Origin: Bacteroidales bacterium
Lineage (GTDB): Bacteria > Bacteroidota > Bacteroidia > Bacteroidales > UBA932
Reading direction: 5' to 3'
Assembly: GCA_024402115.1 (NCBI GenBank)
Contig: JAKSJQ010000055.1
Coordinates: forward strand, 1-11,422
Length of the DNA: 11,422 nt
Shown here: positions 1-6,545 of the stretch, one piece after another
Position numbering within the stretch: the first letter of the stretch is position 1
How the letters are laid out: every line of letters begins with the position of its first letter
Translations under genes and position numbers: made by a program
Notes under the pieces: generated by a model
Seen by the model: the letters and a program-made list of their open reading frames with translations, nothing else
Told to the model about the DNA's origin: nothing
Databases searched by the model: none

Positions 1-311
1 ACCCATGCCTGGTTTCCTACGACATGGAGTACACCCACGAACGGCTTCACCGAACGTGCTACTATCTCCACGACTTCGCCCTCGCGACGGTTCCTGTCGC
101 CCTTGGGCCTGGTGACCACCACCTTCACGGTGTCACCGTTGAGCGCACCCTTCATCTTGGACGCCTTGACGAACACGTCGTCCTCGTCGCCCTCGATGAT
201 CACGAAGGCATAGCCTTCACGTGTCATCTGCACTCTTCCTTCAAATTCCGGAAACGCCTTCCTTATCTTGCGCTCCGCGCGGCTTGGGCCGCTTTTCTTC
301 TTTCTTGACAT
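1..311 (-). CDS. rnr: Ribonuclease R, N-terminal part (runs off left edge)
   Basis: This is the 5' end of a minus-strand gene; 103 codons are in the window and the 3' end lies beyond position 1. RNase R is a processive 3'-to-5' exoribonuclease of the RNB family that degrades structured RNA in the cytoplasm. The translation starts with a basic tail (MSRKKKSGPSRAERKIRK). From about residue 24 it shows a cold-shock/OB-type domain: GRVQMTREGYAFVIIEG, DDVFVKASKMKGALNGDTV, then R-EGEVVEIVARS and VGVLHV. That order is characteristic of the first cold-shock domain of RNase R. It lacks the N-terminal helix-turn-helix domain of enterobacterial RNase R, as I expect for Bacteroidota. The catalytic RNB domain is not visible, so RNase II-like relatives cannot be fully excluded. 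The start ATG at 309-311 lies about 18 nt downstream of a -7 box. Confidence 0.85.
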   Translation of the reverse strand, partial: MSRKKKSGPSRAERKIRKAFPEFEGRVQMTREGYAFVIIEGDEDDVFVKASKMKGALNGDTVKVVVTRPKGDRNRREGEVVEIVARSVKPFVGVLHVVGNQAW

Positions 312-329
312 AACTATCCAATAAACATA

Positions 330-337
330 CAAAAGTA
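330..337 (-). promoter_or_regulatory. Bacteroidota -7 box for the RNase R gene
   Basis: On the minus strand the sequence reads TACTTTTG, an exact match to the Bacteroidota TAnnTTTG -7 consensus, 18 nt upstream of the RNase R start. Transcription would begin around 323-325, giving a very short leader. No TTTG -33 element is visible at the expected 19-21 bp spacing, so the call rests on the -7 box and its position. Confidence 0.5.
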
Positions 338-350
338 CATAATTATTTGT

Positions 351-358
351 TAATTTTG
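351..358 (+). promoter_or_regulatory. Bacteroidota -7 box for the S41 protease-rdgB-recO operon
   Basis: The plus strand reads TAATTTTG, an exact TAnnTTTG match ending 18 nt before the ATG at 377. It lies back-to-back with the RNase R -7 box, 13 bp apart. No -33 TTTG is seen at the usual distance. It probably drives the S41 protease gene and the two tightly packed genes after it. Confidence 0.5.
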
Positions 359-376
359 TAGTGGAAAAACAGCAAG

Positions 377-2032
377 ATGATGAAGACTCACAAGATATTG
401 CTGGCCGCCCTCCTCGCCGCAGGCGTGAGCATGGTCGCCGGCGCCCAGAACAAGACCTTCAAGCTCGGTCAGTGGATTGAGATCGAGAACAACGTGATAC
501 GCGAGCTGAACCGCTTCTACGCGGACAGTCTCCCTGTGGACAGGATGATGAAAGCCGGTATTGACGCAATGCTCGAGGAGCTCGACCCATACACCGTCTA
601 CGTTCCCGAAGAGGAGAACGAGGACTTCGAGATGCTTATCCACAAGAGCTACGGCGGAATCGGCGCGGTCATCCACAAGAAGCCGGGCGAATACGTGTTC
701 ATCAACGAGCCTTACGCAGGCTCCCCTGCCCAGAAATATGACCTTCGCTGCGGCGACCAGATCATGGAGATCGACGGCGTCGATGTGCGCCCACTCACCT
801 CTTCCGAAAGCAGCGAGAGGATGAAGGGAAAGCCAGGCACCACCGTGGTGTTCAAGGTGAAGAAGGCCCATACGGGAGAAGTGGTGGACGTTCCTATCGT
901 AAGGGAGAGAATACACCTTCCGGACATCGAGTATGCCGGGATGGTGGACGAGACTACCGGCTATGTATACCAGTCAGGATTCACCGAGAACGCAGCCAGC
1001 GAGCTTCGCGCCAGCATCATAGAGCTCAAGAAGCAGGGCATGAAGAAGCTCGTATATGACCTTCGCGGAAACGGCGGCGGTCTCATCCAGGAAGCCATCA
1101 GCATCGTGTCCATCTTCGTACCGAAGGGCACCCTGGTCGTGACCTCGAAGGGCACCATGGGCTCGAATGGTCAGTCCCGCAAGGGCAGCGACGATCTCTT
1201 CGTCAACGAATATAGGACCAGCGCAGAGCCCGTGGACACAGAACTTCCTGTCATCGTGCTCATCGACGGAGCATCGGCATCGGCATCGGAGATCGTCAGC
1301 GGCGCCCTCCAGGACCTCGACAGAGCCACCATCATGGGCAAGAGGAGCTATGGAAAGGGTCTCGTTCAGACCATACGCCCGGTAGCGTACAACGGAACGA
1401 TGAAGATCACCACCGCGAAGTACTACACCCCTAGCGGCAGATGCGTCCAGGCACGCGACTATTCGAAGCGCAACGAGGACGGCAGCGTCGGCGAGATTCC
1501 GGATTCGCTCACCAGCGAGTTCAAGACGGCGCACGGACGCACTGTGAGGGACGGCGGCGGAATCGCACCAGACGTGGACATCCCTATCCAGACCTACAGC
1601 AGGCTCGTGTACTCGCTCGTGTACGGTGGAGTCATTGACTCCTATGCACTTGACTATGCATGCAGACATGAGAAGATCGCTCCTCTGGACGACTTCCACT
1701 ATACCGACGCAGATTACGAGGACTTCATCAAATATGCGATGACCCAGACCTTCGACTACAGAAGCAGCGCCAAGGCTCTCTTCGACCAGATGAAGAAGGA
1801 CCTCAAGGAGGATGGCATCGAGGATTCGATGAAGGACGAGCTCGCAGCGCTCGAGAAGGCGATCGACATGGACAAGGAGAAGTTCCTCCGTCTCAAGAAG
1901 GACGAGATCATTCCTTTCATCGAGGAGGAGATCGCGGTCCGCTACTATTACCAGGCTGCCGGAATCAAGGTTCGTATCCGTCATGATTCGCAGCTCAAGA
2001 AGGCTCTCGAGAGCCCACTTATCAGCTACTAG
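377..2032 (+). CDS. S41-family C-terminal processing protease with PDZ domain (periplasmic)
   Basis: A 551-residue secreted serine protease of the CtpA/Tsp family, which trims or degrades proteins from their C-termini in the periplasm. Residues 1-23 form a Sec signal peptide (KILLAALLAAGVSMVAGAQ). A PDZ domain spans about 90-175, with YGGIGAVI and the carboxylate-loop/ligand region SPAQKYDLRCGDQIMEIDG. The peptidase core follows, with VYDLRGNGGG near residue 230 and GASASASEIVSGALQD. Aligning this motif and KRSYGKGLVQT with E. coli Tsp (S430/K455) makes S302 the likely nucleophile and K327 the general base; the 25-residue spacing matches. The C-terminal about 110 residues are charged and helical, as in Bacteroidota members. 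ATG 377 was chosen because it gives the full signal peptide; a second ATG follows directly. It is first in an operon, with rdgB starting 3 nt after its stop. Family assignment is firm; the substrates are unknown. Confidence 0.93.
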   Translation: MMKTHKILLAALLAAGVSMVAGAQNKTFKLGQWIEIENNVIRELNRFYADSLPVDRMMKAGIDAMLEELDPYTVYVPEEENEDFEMLIHKSYGGIGAVIHKKPGEYVFINEPYAGSPAQKYDLRCGDQIMEIDGVDVRPLTSSESSERMKGKPGTTVVFKVKKAHTGEVVDVPIVRERIHLPDIEYAGMVDETTGYVYQSGFTENAASELRASIIELKKQGMKKLVYDLRGNGGGLIQEAISIVSIFVPKGTLVVTSKGTMGSNGQSRKGSDDLFVNEYRTSAEPVDTELPVIVLIDGASASASEIVSGALQDLDRATIMGKRSYGKGLVQTIRPVAYNGTMKITTAKYYTPSGRCVQARDYSKRNEDGSVGEIPDSLTSEFKTAHGRTVRDGGGIAPDVDIPIQTYSRLVYSLVYGGVIDSYALDYACRHEKIAPLDDFHYTDADYEDFIKYAMTQTFDYRSSAKALFDQMKKDLKEDGIEDSMKDELAALEKAIDMDKEKFLRLKKDEIIPFIEEEIAVRYYYQAAGIKVRIRHDSQLKKALESPLISY

Positions 2033-2035
2033 AAA

Positions 2036-2674
2036 ATGAAGATAGTATTCGCAACAGGAAACAAGGGTAAGCTCCGCGAGGCGCGCGAGATACTCGGTGA
2101 GGGATATGAACTGATCTCGTCTGCAGAGGCAGGAGTTCCGGAGGACATCCCCGAGACAGGTTCGACCTTCCAGGAGAACTCGCTCCAGAAATCAGAATAT
2201 CTCTACGCGAAGTGCGGCGTGGACTGCTTCAGCGACGATTCCGGGCTCGAAGTGGACGCGCTCGGCGGTGCTCCGGGCATCTATTCCGCACGCTATGCGA
2301 GCCTCGGAGGCGACCTTTCCGTTGACCACAATTTCGAAAGCAACATCGACAGGGTGCTGCATGAGCTAAACACATTGGAGTTCAAGGCTATGGCTGCGGG
2401 AGAAAAGCCTGCAGAGAGGACTGCCCGCTTCCGCTGCTGCGTGACTCTGATGCTCGACGGAGAACCGCATTTCTTCGACGGCGCATGCGAGGGCAAGATG
2501 GCCTATGAGCGCACAGGAAACGGAGGTTTCGGATACGATCCTATCTTCCTCCCGGACGCTTTCCCCGGCCGCTCCATGGCAGAGCTCAGCGAGGACGAGA
2601 AGAACTCCATCTCCCATCGTGGGCAGGCACTCAGGCTTATGGCTGACTGGCTCAAGTCTAGAGGCGTGAAATGA
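2036..2674 (+). CDS. rdgB: XTP/dITP diphosphatase (Ham1/RdgB family)
   Basis: Hydrolyses non-canonical purine nucleoside triphosphates (dITP, ITP, XTP) to monophosphate and pyrophosphate, keeping deaminated bases out of DNA and RNA in the cytoplasm. Family signatures are in order: FATGNKGKLREA (residues 5-16, phosphate binding), SDDSGLEVDALGGAPGIYSA from residue 66 (D68 corresponds to the catalytic Asp of E. coli RdgB), GGFGYDPIF from residue 163, and SHRGQAL from residue 193 (base recognition). At 212 aa it is slightly longer than E. coli RdgB (197 aa). The extra residues are mainly around 100-125 (HELNTLEFKAMAAGEKPAER), an insertion I believe is common in Bacteroidales homologues. It starts 3 nt after the protease stop and overlaps recO by 4 nt (ATGA), so the three genes are very likely co-transcribed. 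Confidence 0.95.
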   Translation: MKIVFATGNKGKLREAREILGEGYELISSAEAGVPEDIPETGSTFQENSLQKSEYLYAKCGVDCFSDDSGLEVDALGGAPGIYSARYASLGGDLSVDHNFESNIDRVLHELNTLEFKAMAAGEKPAERTARFRCCVTLMLDGEPHFFDGACEGKMAYERTGNGGFGYDPIFLPDAFPGRSMAELSEDEKNSISHRGQALRLMADWLKSRGVK

Positions 2675-3312
2675 CGACCGGCGACAGACTGATCATACTC
2701 CACACGACGAAGTTCTCCGAGACTTCCATCGTCGTCCACACCCTCAGCAGGGAGTACGGACGACGCAGTTTTCTCGTCAGAAAGTCGCGCATGTCCATGT
2801 TCCTTCCTCTGAACATCGTGGAGGCAGAGATAGTGGAGTCTTCGAAATCCAAGCTCTTCCTGGCGAGGAACTTCAGTTCGGAGTTTCCCCTCAACGGGAT
2901 CAGGAACAACATCTACAAGAATTCCATCACCCTCTTCCTCAGCGAGATGCTGTTCAAGACCCTCAAGGAGGGAGCGCGCGAGGACAAGCTCTTCGAGTGG
3001 TGCGAAAGCCGCATACTCCTGCTCGACGCGATGGAATCGGAGTTCAGCAACTTTCACCTGCGTTTCCTGCTCGAGATGGCAGTACAGCTGGGATTCGCAC
3101 CGGAAAGGCGCGATCTCATGCCTTTTGCCGGAGAGCATTGCGATCTGGTTACCCAACTGCTTGAAAGCCAGTTCCCGGAGAGCATGATGGTGCCGATGAG
3201 CGGTGCGGTACGCAACGAGATAGCAGACCTTCTGGTCCGCTACATAGAATTCCACAGTGAATCTGCGATTAACATCAATTCCCTGCGCGTACTCAGGGAA
3301 CTGTTCATTTAG
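2671..3312 (+). CDS. recO: DNA repair protein RecO
   Basis: RecO is a recombination mediator. It works with RecR (and RecF) to load RecA onto SSB-coated single-stranded DNA during gap repair, and anneals complementary strands. The N-terminal about 80 residues fit the RecO OB-fold: ILHTTKFSETSIVVHTLSREYG and RSFLVRKSR, followed by the strand pattern IVEAEIVES. A helical C-terminal region follows, with the typical NSITLFLSEMLFKTLKEG and FHLRFLLEMAVQLGFAPE. The CxxC...CxxC zinc site of some RecO proteins is absent, as I expect for Bacteroidota. At 213 aa it is a little short for the family (about 230-240). The start overlaps the rdgB stop (ATGA), implying translational coupling. Its 3' end overlaps the convergent HD-domain gene by 8 bp, leaving no room for a terminator between them. 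Confidence 0.85.
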   Translation: MTTGDRLIILHTTKFSETSIVVHTLSREYGRRSFLVRKSRMSMFLPLNIVEAEIVESSKSKLFLARNFSSEFPLNGIRNNIYKNSITLFLSEMLFKTLKEGAREDKLFEWCESRILLLDAMESEFSNFHLRFLLEMAVQLGFAPERRDLMPFAGEHCDLVTQLLESQFPESMMVPMSGAVRNEIADLLVRYIEFHSESAININSLRVLRELFI

Positions 3313-3937
3313 TTTCCTGGGCGAAGATTTCCTCAAAGATACTGCGGAGGCGGGCTTTGTCGGCAATGATGCTGCGAAGCTCGGCAAGACGCTCTGCGTT
3401 CGACGATTCCGGAATCCATAGCTTCAGATAGCCACCGAAATCATATTTCTCATGGAGGTGCTCGAGGGTTCTCTCCCAATGGCCTTCCATATCGCGCTCA
3501 GGATAGTGCGAAAGTCCGTACTGTATCGTACGGCGAATGATAGTGACAGGATCAATCTGCCTGTCTGCCTCTGCGATCAGACGCCCATAGACGCTGCGAG
3601 GTTCATGGTCAGACGATGCACGATGGTCCTCTGCCGCCTGGGCAATGATCTCTATCTGCTCCGGGGAGAACCAGCTCTGGAGCCTCTCGTCGGAGCGTAT
3701 GATCCTGCCGGAAACGAGGTGGTGAGTCTTTCTGTCCTCGCAGAGACCAGTGTCGTGGTAAGCCGCCGCAGCGAGCACCATGTCCAGGTCCACGTCATAG
3801 TGCGAGGCGAGCTTCTGGGACTCCCCCATCACATAATGGACATGGTCGCGCTGATGTGCCTTGTCGAAGGCATCGTAACGCGGAACTATCTCTGTCTCGA
3901 GGAATTCAAGGAGGGCTGGATTACACATCTTGTACAT
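3305..3937 (-). CDS. HD-domain metal-dependent phosphohydrolase-like protein
   Basis: A 210-residue cytoplasmic protein of the HD superfamily, whose members hydrolyse phosphate esters, often of nucleotides, using bound divalent metal. Visible ligand candidates are H32 (in AHQRDHVHYVM), the H61-D62 doublet (AAAYHDTGL), the later EDHRASS segment (about residue 104), and a conserved Asp in RLIAEADRQIDP. The N-terminus (PALLEFLETEIVPRYDAFDKAH) is typical of a Bacteroidota HD subfamily of this size. The substrate is not predictable. ATG is used at 3937; an in-frame ATG at 3928 is an equally good start and would overlap the upstream stop as ATGTGTAA. Both overlap the preceding YD-repeat gene on the same strand, so it is probably translated from the same message. 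The 3' end overlaps recO tail-to-tail. Confidence 0.82.
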   Translation of the reverse strand: MYKMCNPALLEFLETEIVPRYDAFDKAHQRDHVHYVMGESQKLASHYDVDLDMVLAAAAYHDTGLCEDRKTHHLVSGRIIRSDERLQSWFSPEQIEIIAQAAEDHRASSDHEPRSVYGRLIAEADRQIDPVTIIRRTIQYGLSHYPERDMEGHWERTLEHLHEKYDFGGYLKLWIPESSNAERLAELRSIIADKARLRSIFEEIFAQETK

Positions 3938-4295
3938 CTTCGTTGTTCTTATTCTTTTCTTGCTCGGTAATTATGATGCCTTCCAGCCTGCGACAGAACC
4001 AGATATCTAGCTTAGAAAAAGACATTTCAAAATCCTTCCTGTTCAACTCAACCGAATAACCGACTTGGTTGAAATCGAGTTTATTCAGTAATGCACCCAA
4101 AGTGTCTACCTGATCTGTTTGGGTAAAAGGAGATGATTGCCCGATTTCTTCCATCCCCATACGGCGCGACCTCACAGTGCGATTACCTGCCGAATCGTAG
4201 GAGTATTGAATCGGCGATTGTGCACAGGCATTATTCAAGGCGACATGAATTAGCAAGATGATAACTAGTCCTCGCTTATTTTTCAGATATTTCAT
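3921..4295 (-). CDS. Small secreted protein with one YD (RHS) repeat; function unknown
   Basis: The protein has 124 residues from ATG 4295; an in-frame TTG at 4301 is less likely. Residues 1-26 resemble a Sec signal peptide (basic start, hydrophobic LVIILLIHVALNNACAQ). Right after the predicted cleavage site comes QYSYDSAGNRTVRSRR, a clear YD/RHS repeat signature. I recall similar short signal-peptide-plus-YD proteins next to RHS genes in Bacteroidota; I have not checked this. The remaining about 80 residues, including LLNKLDFNQVGYSVELNRKD and FSKLDIWFCRRLEGIIIT, match no family I recognise and end in a charged tail (EQEKNKNNEDVQDV). It starts 18 nt after the putative immunity gene and overlaps the start of the HD hydrolase gene by 8-17 nt. 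Base composition is AT-rich, unlike the flanking genes, suggesting horizontal origin. It could be a remnant rather than an intact gene. Confidence 0.6.
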   Translation of the reverse strand: MKYLKNKRGLVIILLIHVALNNACAQSPIQYSYDSAGNRTVRSRRMGMEEIGQSSPFTQTDQVDTLGALLNKLDFNQVGYSVELNRKDFEMSFSKLDIWFCRRLEGIIITEQEKNKNNEDVQDV

Positions 4296-4313
4296 ACACA
4301 AGATTTCCGTATA

Positions 4314-4940
4314 TTATTTCGTTATGCCATTCCAAATATAATAAAAAACAACTATCAAAGCAGCCACCAACTCAATCCATAATAACGCTGTGAGAAAGAC
4401 ACTGTCCCAGGAGGGCTTCGTTTCTAGTCGACTGGGGGTCTTGGGGTGTTCTTCCCTCATATTATTGTAGGACCCGTTAGTTAATTTGTTATTTAGTCTA
4501 TATGTCAAAGCCTCCGGTCCACAAACATATCCTCGATCCAGTTTACGATACCAGGGAGGTAATATTATATACCACATGAATCTCCTATTAATCCTCCACA
4601 CAAACCAACCGAGTTCACGTTTTACTCGGAACTTTATTTTGGAGACATCACCAATATCATCATGATGTCCATACTTATGCCAGGAATTCGACGCTATTCC
4701 CCATTCTATTACAGTCAGCGCATAGCAGCCAATGTCATCTTTAACGATGCAATTTACATCAGGTTTGAAATCCGATGGATATCTAGCTTCAAAGACTCGT
4801 ATGACATCTCCCTCCAATTGGGTGCTATCTATAGCGACATACTGGAAGAACTGCCTTTCTCCGTTATGCAACATAACGCAGAAAATATCACCGAATTCTA
4901 TTTGTGTTGGTACCATTTGATATGATGATAATTGTCCCAT
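4314..4940 (-). CDS. Putative Imm26-like immunity protein with C-terminal membrane helix
   Basis: A 208-residue protein. Its N-terminal about 130 residues resemble the Imm26-type immunity fold of polymorphic toxin systems: EFGDIFCVMLHNGERQFFQY, then DSTQLEGDVIRVFEARYP, a segment with IVKDDIGCYALTVIEWGI, and SWHKYGH followed by FVWRIN. The family match is from memory of sequence style, not a search. Residues about 181-203 (VFLTALLWIELVAALIVVFYYIW) form a membrane helix, so the protein may protect at the inner membrane; this is an inference. An internal ATG at 4916 (MVPTQIEFGD) may be the ancestral start, because the first 8 residues come from the region shared with the truncated RHS frame. It overlaps that RHS fragment by 43 nt. 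The region counts at about 33-35% GC in two 60-base lines, well below the neighbours. No toxin gene is seen next to it. Confidence 0.55.
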   Translation of the reverse strand: MGQLSSYQMVPTQIEFGDIFCVMLHNGERQFFQYVAIDSTQLEGDVIRVFEARYPSDFKPDVNCIVKDDIGCYALTVIEWGIASNSWHKYGHHDDIGDVSKIKFRVKRELGWFVWRINRRFMWYIILPPWYRKLDRGYVCGPEALTYRLNNKLTNGSYNNMREEHPKTPSRLETKPSWDSVFLTALLWIELVAALIVVFYYIWNGITK

Positions 4941-5467
4941 CTGTTGGGATTGATTGACTTCCTTATCTCAATCGAAGATAACCCCGCCAGTCCCCAACCA
5001 TAGCCCGCTATATCGTTCCCTGATTGACTGTTGTATACTAGAGACAGTGCTGGTGACAATTTCTCCTCTTCAAGAAGAGATATAGGTATGCTATCTATCC
5101 TGCCGCCGAACGGACTGACAGACCCCTGTATAGGGATTGATCCAACAGAATAATCTGACAAATCAGGCGTCACATTACTCGACAACAGCGTCAGTCTACC
5201 CGAGTCAATCACTTCCAGATGCTGTTCAAGCATCGATTCTGACGAAATATACTGTCTCTTGGTGTGCCTTGCTCGTTCCGTGTTCGAAATCTCAGCCGGG
5301 AGTGTATGGTACGTATACGATACGATGCGGTCACCTTCATCATTCACGGATACTAGACTGTCACGCTGAGGTAATGAAACAACGGCCTCTTGAGCTAGCA
5401 ACAATCCCGAACATATGAAAGCAAATACTGAGGAATATACTATTCGGATTATACTGGACGCTTTCAT
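4898..5467 (-). pseudogene. Truncated RHS/SpvB-type secreted protein (N-terminal remnant)
   Basis: An open frame of 189 residues from ATG 5467. Residues 1-26 are a Sec signal peptide (IVYSSVFAFICSGLLLAQ). Residues about 109-168 match the N-terminal SpvB/RHS module of large secreted Bacteroidota RHS proteins: GSIPIQGSVSPFGGRIDSIP, then LSPALSLVYNSQSGNDIAGY and GWGLAGLSSIEIR. In intact proteins I would expect this module to continue for many hundreds of residues of YD repeats and a variable toxin tip. Here the frame leaves the homology at about residue 169 (near 4960) and stops at 4898 inside the immunity-like gene. That is what a deletion of the RHS core and toxin would leave. A longer frame extends upstream to 5563, but those extra residues lack a signal-peptide start, and the ATG at 5467 sits just after a promoter-like box. 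A short stand-alone functional protein cannot be excluded. Confidence 0.65.
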
Positions 5468-5497
5468 ATTCGGTAGACTCTGTTTATGGAACAGATA

Positions 5498-5505
5498 CAA
5501 ATCTA
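5498..5505 (-). promoter_or_regulatory. -7 box upstream of the RHS remnant
   Basis: The minus strand reads TAGATTTG, matching TAnnTTTG, 30 nt upstream of the ATG at 5467. It would place the transcription start near 5490, in the gap after the upstream membrane-protein gene. No -33 TTTG is found at the normal spacing. If real, it would drive the RHS remnant, the immunity-like gene, the YD gene and the HD hydrolase as one unit. Confidence 0.4.
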
Positions 5506-5525
5506 CGAATAATTCCGCCAATATG

Positions 5526-6506
5526 CTACCGACGAATTGACTGGCGAAGGAAGGAGGCGGCACCGGTAATTATCATCGTAAGAGCCTGGGATTCATGCGC
5601 AATGGTTGCGAACACTATGCCCATCTGCCAGCTGAATCCGTAGAGCGAGCTCAGCGAGAGTGCGACGAGGTAGTGGTATGCTCCGAAGCCTCCCGGCACG
5701 GGCACGAAGGACGCGATGCTGCCGGCGAGCATGATGAAGAGTGCATCGACTATGCCCATTCCCTCTGCGGCAGGAAGTGCATGGGTAAGGAAAACGATCT
5801 GCAGCCAGTACATGGCCCATATCAGCGCGGTCTGGAGCATGAAAGCCCATTTCTTTTCCATCCTGAGAACGCTGCCGAAGCCTTGGAAAAGGCCGGAGAA
5901 AGCATCGTGGATCCTATTGAGAAGGCTATTGCTTCCACGGGAGCTGACGATGGCGTAGAGCACGGCACAGCCGGTTACGGACACGATTGCGAGTATGAGC
6001 CATACGACCCAGGTGAAGCGGCTGGTGAGCGGGAGCCATATCCTTTCCGTGAAGAATGCTCCGAACTTGACCCATGTGAAAACGAAGAGTATCACGAAAA
6101 GGATGGCAACTGAGAGCATGTCCCATACGCGCTCGAGAGCGACGGTTCCGAGTACCTTGTCGTAGCGAATCTTCTGCTTCTTCGAGACGAGTCCGCAGCG
6201 TACGAATTCTCCCAGGAAAGGGAACACCATGTTCGAGACATTGCCGATGGTGACGGCGTCATAGGCATCCAGGCGTCCTATCCCGCCCTCCGAAAGCGGA
6301 GAAAGCAGGTTACGCCAGCGGAGGCCGCGCAGCATGAAGGCAGCAGCTCCGGCGAGCATGGACAGAAGGAGGAACCACCAACGGCATTCCTTAAGGCCGG
6401 CGACGAAGTCAGCCCACTCCACCCCGTGGAACGAAGCGAAGAGCAGCAGCCCGGCGAGAGCAAGCGACACTATGTACCTTAGCGTTTTTTTGAGATTAGC
6501 CTCCAT
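5526..6506 (-). CDS. Lysylphosphatidylglycerol synthase TM region/flippase-like integral membrane protein (UPF0104)
   Basis: A 326-residue polytopic inner-membrane protein with about 8 hydrophobic segments, for example YIVSLALAGLLLFASF, FLLLSMLAGAAAFMLRG, and ALIWAMYWLQIVFLTHA. Family hallmarks are GNVSNMVFPFLGEFVRCG followed by VLGTVALERVWDM in the first half, and SFVPVPGGFGAYHYL in the second, typical of the LPG_synthase_TM (PF03706-like) family. That family includes the flippase half of MprF and many stand-alone members of unknown lipid substrate. There is no C-terminal aminoacyl-transferase domain, so lysyl-PG synthesis itself is not implied; lipid or glycolipid handling is an inference. 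It is divergent from the kinase gene. Its 3' end is 58 nt upstream of the RHS remnant on the same strand, so read-through is possible. Composition matches the GC-rich core. Confidence 0.88.
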   Translation of the reverse strand: MEANLKKTLRYIVSLALAGLLLFASFHGVEWADFVAGLKECRWWFLLLSMLAGAAAFMLRGLRWRNLLSPLSEGGIGRLDAYDAVTIGNVSNMVFPFLGEFVRCGLVSKKQKIRYDKVLGTVALERVWDMLSVAILFVILFVFTWVKFGAFFTERIWLPLTSRFTWVVWLILAIVSVTGCAVLYAIVSSRGSNSLLNRIHDAFSGLFQGFGSVLRMEKKWAFMLQTALIWAMYWLQIVFLTHALPAAEGMGIVDALFIMLAGSIASFVPVPGGFGAYHYLVALSLSSLYGFSWQMGIVFATIAHESQALTMIITGAASFLRQSIRR

Positions 6507-6526
6507 GTCAACATGTGTTGCGGCCG

Positions 6527-6534
6527 CAAAGTTA
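6527..6534 (-). promoter_or_regulatory. -7 box for the LPG-synthase-TM-like gene
   Basis: The minus strand reads TAACTTTG, an exact TAnnTTTG match 20 nt upstream of the ATG at 6506. It predicts a leader of only about 14 nt. No -33 TTTG is visible at 19-21 bp. Confidence 0.5.
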
Positions 6535-6545
6535 AATATTTTACC

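Noticed and set aside
24..308. Plus-strand frame of 94 codons at the left edge
   Set aside because: It is antisense to the RNase R N-terminus, which has clear cold-shock-domain motifs. The plus frame reads as low-complexity H/L-rich protein.
974..1984. Minus-strand open frame of 336 codons antisense to the S41 protease
   Set aside because: Its product is rich in V/L/E/D repeats typical of a frame opposite GC-rich codons. It has no domain I recognise and lies entirely under a well-supported gene. The same applies to the minus frame at 350-916.
2503..3387. Minus-strand open frame of 294 codons across rdgB, recO and the HD gene's 3' end
   Set aside because: It runs antisense to two genes with clear motifs and partly under the HD gene in another frame; no recognisable family.
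4662..4925. Plus-strand frames opposite the immunity-like gene
   Set aside because: Short, with no recognisable motif and no upstream promoter box; the minus frame has coherent domain and membrane-helix structure.
5468..5563. Upstream extension of the RHS remnant to a start at 5563
   Set aside because: The extra 32 residues would precede a normal signal peptide, run into the 3' end of the membrane-protein gene and lie across the -7 box at 5505-5498.
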